Shown here one piece after another: positions 5,272 through 5,474 of a DNA stretch of 5,474 nucleotides. This stretch comes from Gammaproteobacteria bacterium (GTDB taxonomy: Bacteria; Pseudomonadota; Gammaproteobacteria; J044), in NCBI GenBank assembly GCA_026995955.1, contig JALWNJ010000147.1:1-5474 (forward strand), in the 5' to 3' direction. How positions within the stretch are numbered: the stretch's first letter is position 1; each line of letters begins with the position of its first letter. Position numbers and translations under genes: made by a program. The notes under the pieces were generated by a model. It was not told the origin of the DNA. It made no database searches and saw only the letters and a list, made by a program, of their open reading frames with translations.

Positions 5272-5300
5272 TTGAACCCGGGCGCGCCCGGGGGGAAAAT
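5272..5300 (+). promoter_or_regulatory. Candidate trxA promoter
   Basis: TTGAAC (5272-5277; 4 of 6 to TTGACA) and GAAAAT (5295-5300; 4 of 6 to TATAAT) are separated by 17 bases. The start would be near 5307, with a leader of about 44 bases that includes the Shine-Dalgarno site. Spacing is ideal but both boxes are moderate. Confidence 0.4.
5277..5292. repeat. Perfect 16-bp palindrome in the rhlB-trxA spacer
   Basis: CCCGGGCGCGCCCGGG is self-complementary over its full length. It fills almost exactly the spacer between the candidate trxA -35 and -10 boxes, where a bound dimer would block or reshape the promoter. It could also be a chance product of the high GC content. Confidence 0.55.
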
Positions 5301-5335
5301 GTGCCACCCGTTGGCGCGATGGCCGCGCCGTCATC

Positions 5336-5342
5336 AGGAGGT
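5336..5342 (+). promoter_or_regulatory. Strong Shine-Dalgarno site of trxA
   Basis: AGGAGGT lies 8 bases before the TTG at 5351. It is a full match to the 16S rRNA 3' end and supports use of the unusual TTG start. Confidence 0.85.
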
Positions 5343-5350
5343 CACCGACT

Positions 5351-5474
5351 TTGAGCGACAAGATTGTGTATCTCTCGGACGATTCGTTCGAGGAAGAAGT
5401 ACTGAAATCCGACACCCCCGTGCTGGTCGACTATTGGGCCGAGTGGTGTGGTCCCTGCAAGATGATCGCCCCCA
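5351..5474 (+). CDS. trxA: Thioredoxin 1, 5' part only
   Basis: Thioredoxin is the small cytosolic disulfide reductase that supplies electrons to ribonucleotide reductase, methionine sulfoxide reductase and other proteins, and is itself reduced by thioredoxin reductase. The 41 visible codons read [18 protein letters not shown], then [19 protein letters not shown], closely matching E. coli TrxA (MSDKIIHLTDDSF...). The WCGPC active site is complete, with Cys33 and Cys36 counted from the initiator. About 65-70 residues lie beyond the window edge. The start is TTG: no ATG or GTG lies in frame between the Shine-Dalgarno site and the conserved N-terminus, and SDKI begins immediately after it. It is transcribed away from rhlB. 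The identification is very secure. Confidence 0.95.
   Translation, partial: MSDKIVYLSDDSFEEEVLKSDTPVLVDYWAEWCGPCKMIAP

Overview
The window reads as ordinary chromosomal DNA from a GC-rich gammaproteobacterium. The main taxonomic clue is the divergent rhlB / trxA pair, a gene order also found in E. coli and many other Gammaproteobacteria, with protein sequences close to the E. coli versions. High GC and Arg/Ala/Leu-rich proteins suggest a purple-sulfur or Chromatiales-like lineage, or another high-GC group, but I cannot name the genus. No mobile element, CRISPR array, rRNA gene or tRNA gene was seen.

Left part (1-1488, + strand): the 3' end of gloB (glyoxalase II) overlaps by 8 bases a complete hisC (histidinol-phosphate aminotransferase, 358 aa). 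The two are probably one transcription unit, although their pathways (methylglyoxal detoxification and histidine synthesis) are not linked. A convergent gene on the - strand (1507-1968) encodes a 153-aa protein with a degenerate PilZ-like fold. A GC-rich hairpin separates the two 3' ends.

Middle part (1969-3660): an AT-rich, T-tract-bearing intergenic region of about 250 bases carries the likely promoter and a structured leader of the PilZ-like gene. To its right, on the - strand, is a two-gene operon: a conserved hypothetical protein of 130 aa (3153-3545) followed by a DUF1853-family protein (2224-3156, GTG start). Their junction is a 4-base GTGA overlap, which indicates translational coupling. 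A good sigma-70-type promoter, with a second -10-like copy 35 bases upstream, lies before the operon.

Right part (3657-5474): rhlB (ATP-dependent RNA helicase of the RNA degradosome, 450 aa, - strand) ends in a long Arg/Gly-rich tail. It is followed by about 140 bases of potentially structured 3' RNA and a textbook intrinsic terminator at 3657-3682. Divergent from rhlB is the 5' end of trxA (thioredoxin 1), which has a TTG start behind a perfect Shine-Dalgarno sequence and is cut by the window end just after its CGPC active site. The 174-base rhlB-trxA spacer contains a perfect 16-bp palindrome between candidate trxA promoter elements.

Nothing here is a clearly new system. The least explained items are the hypothetical/DUF1853 operon, the structured rhlB 3' region and several perfect palindromes.
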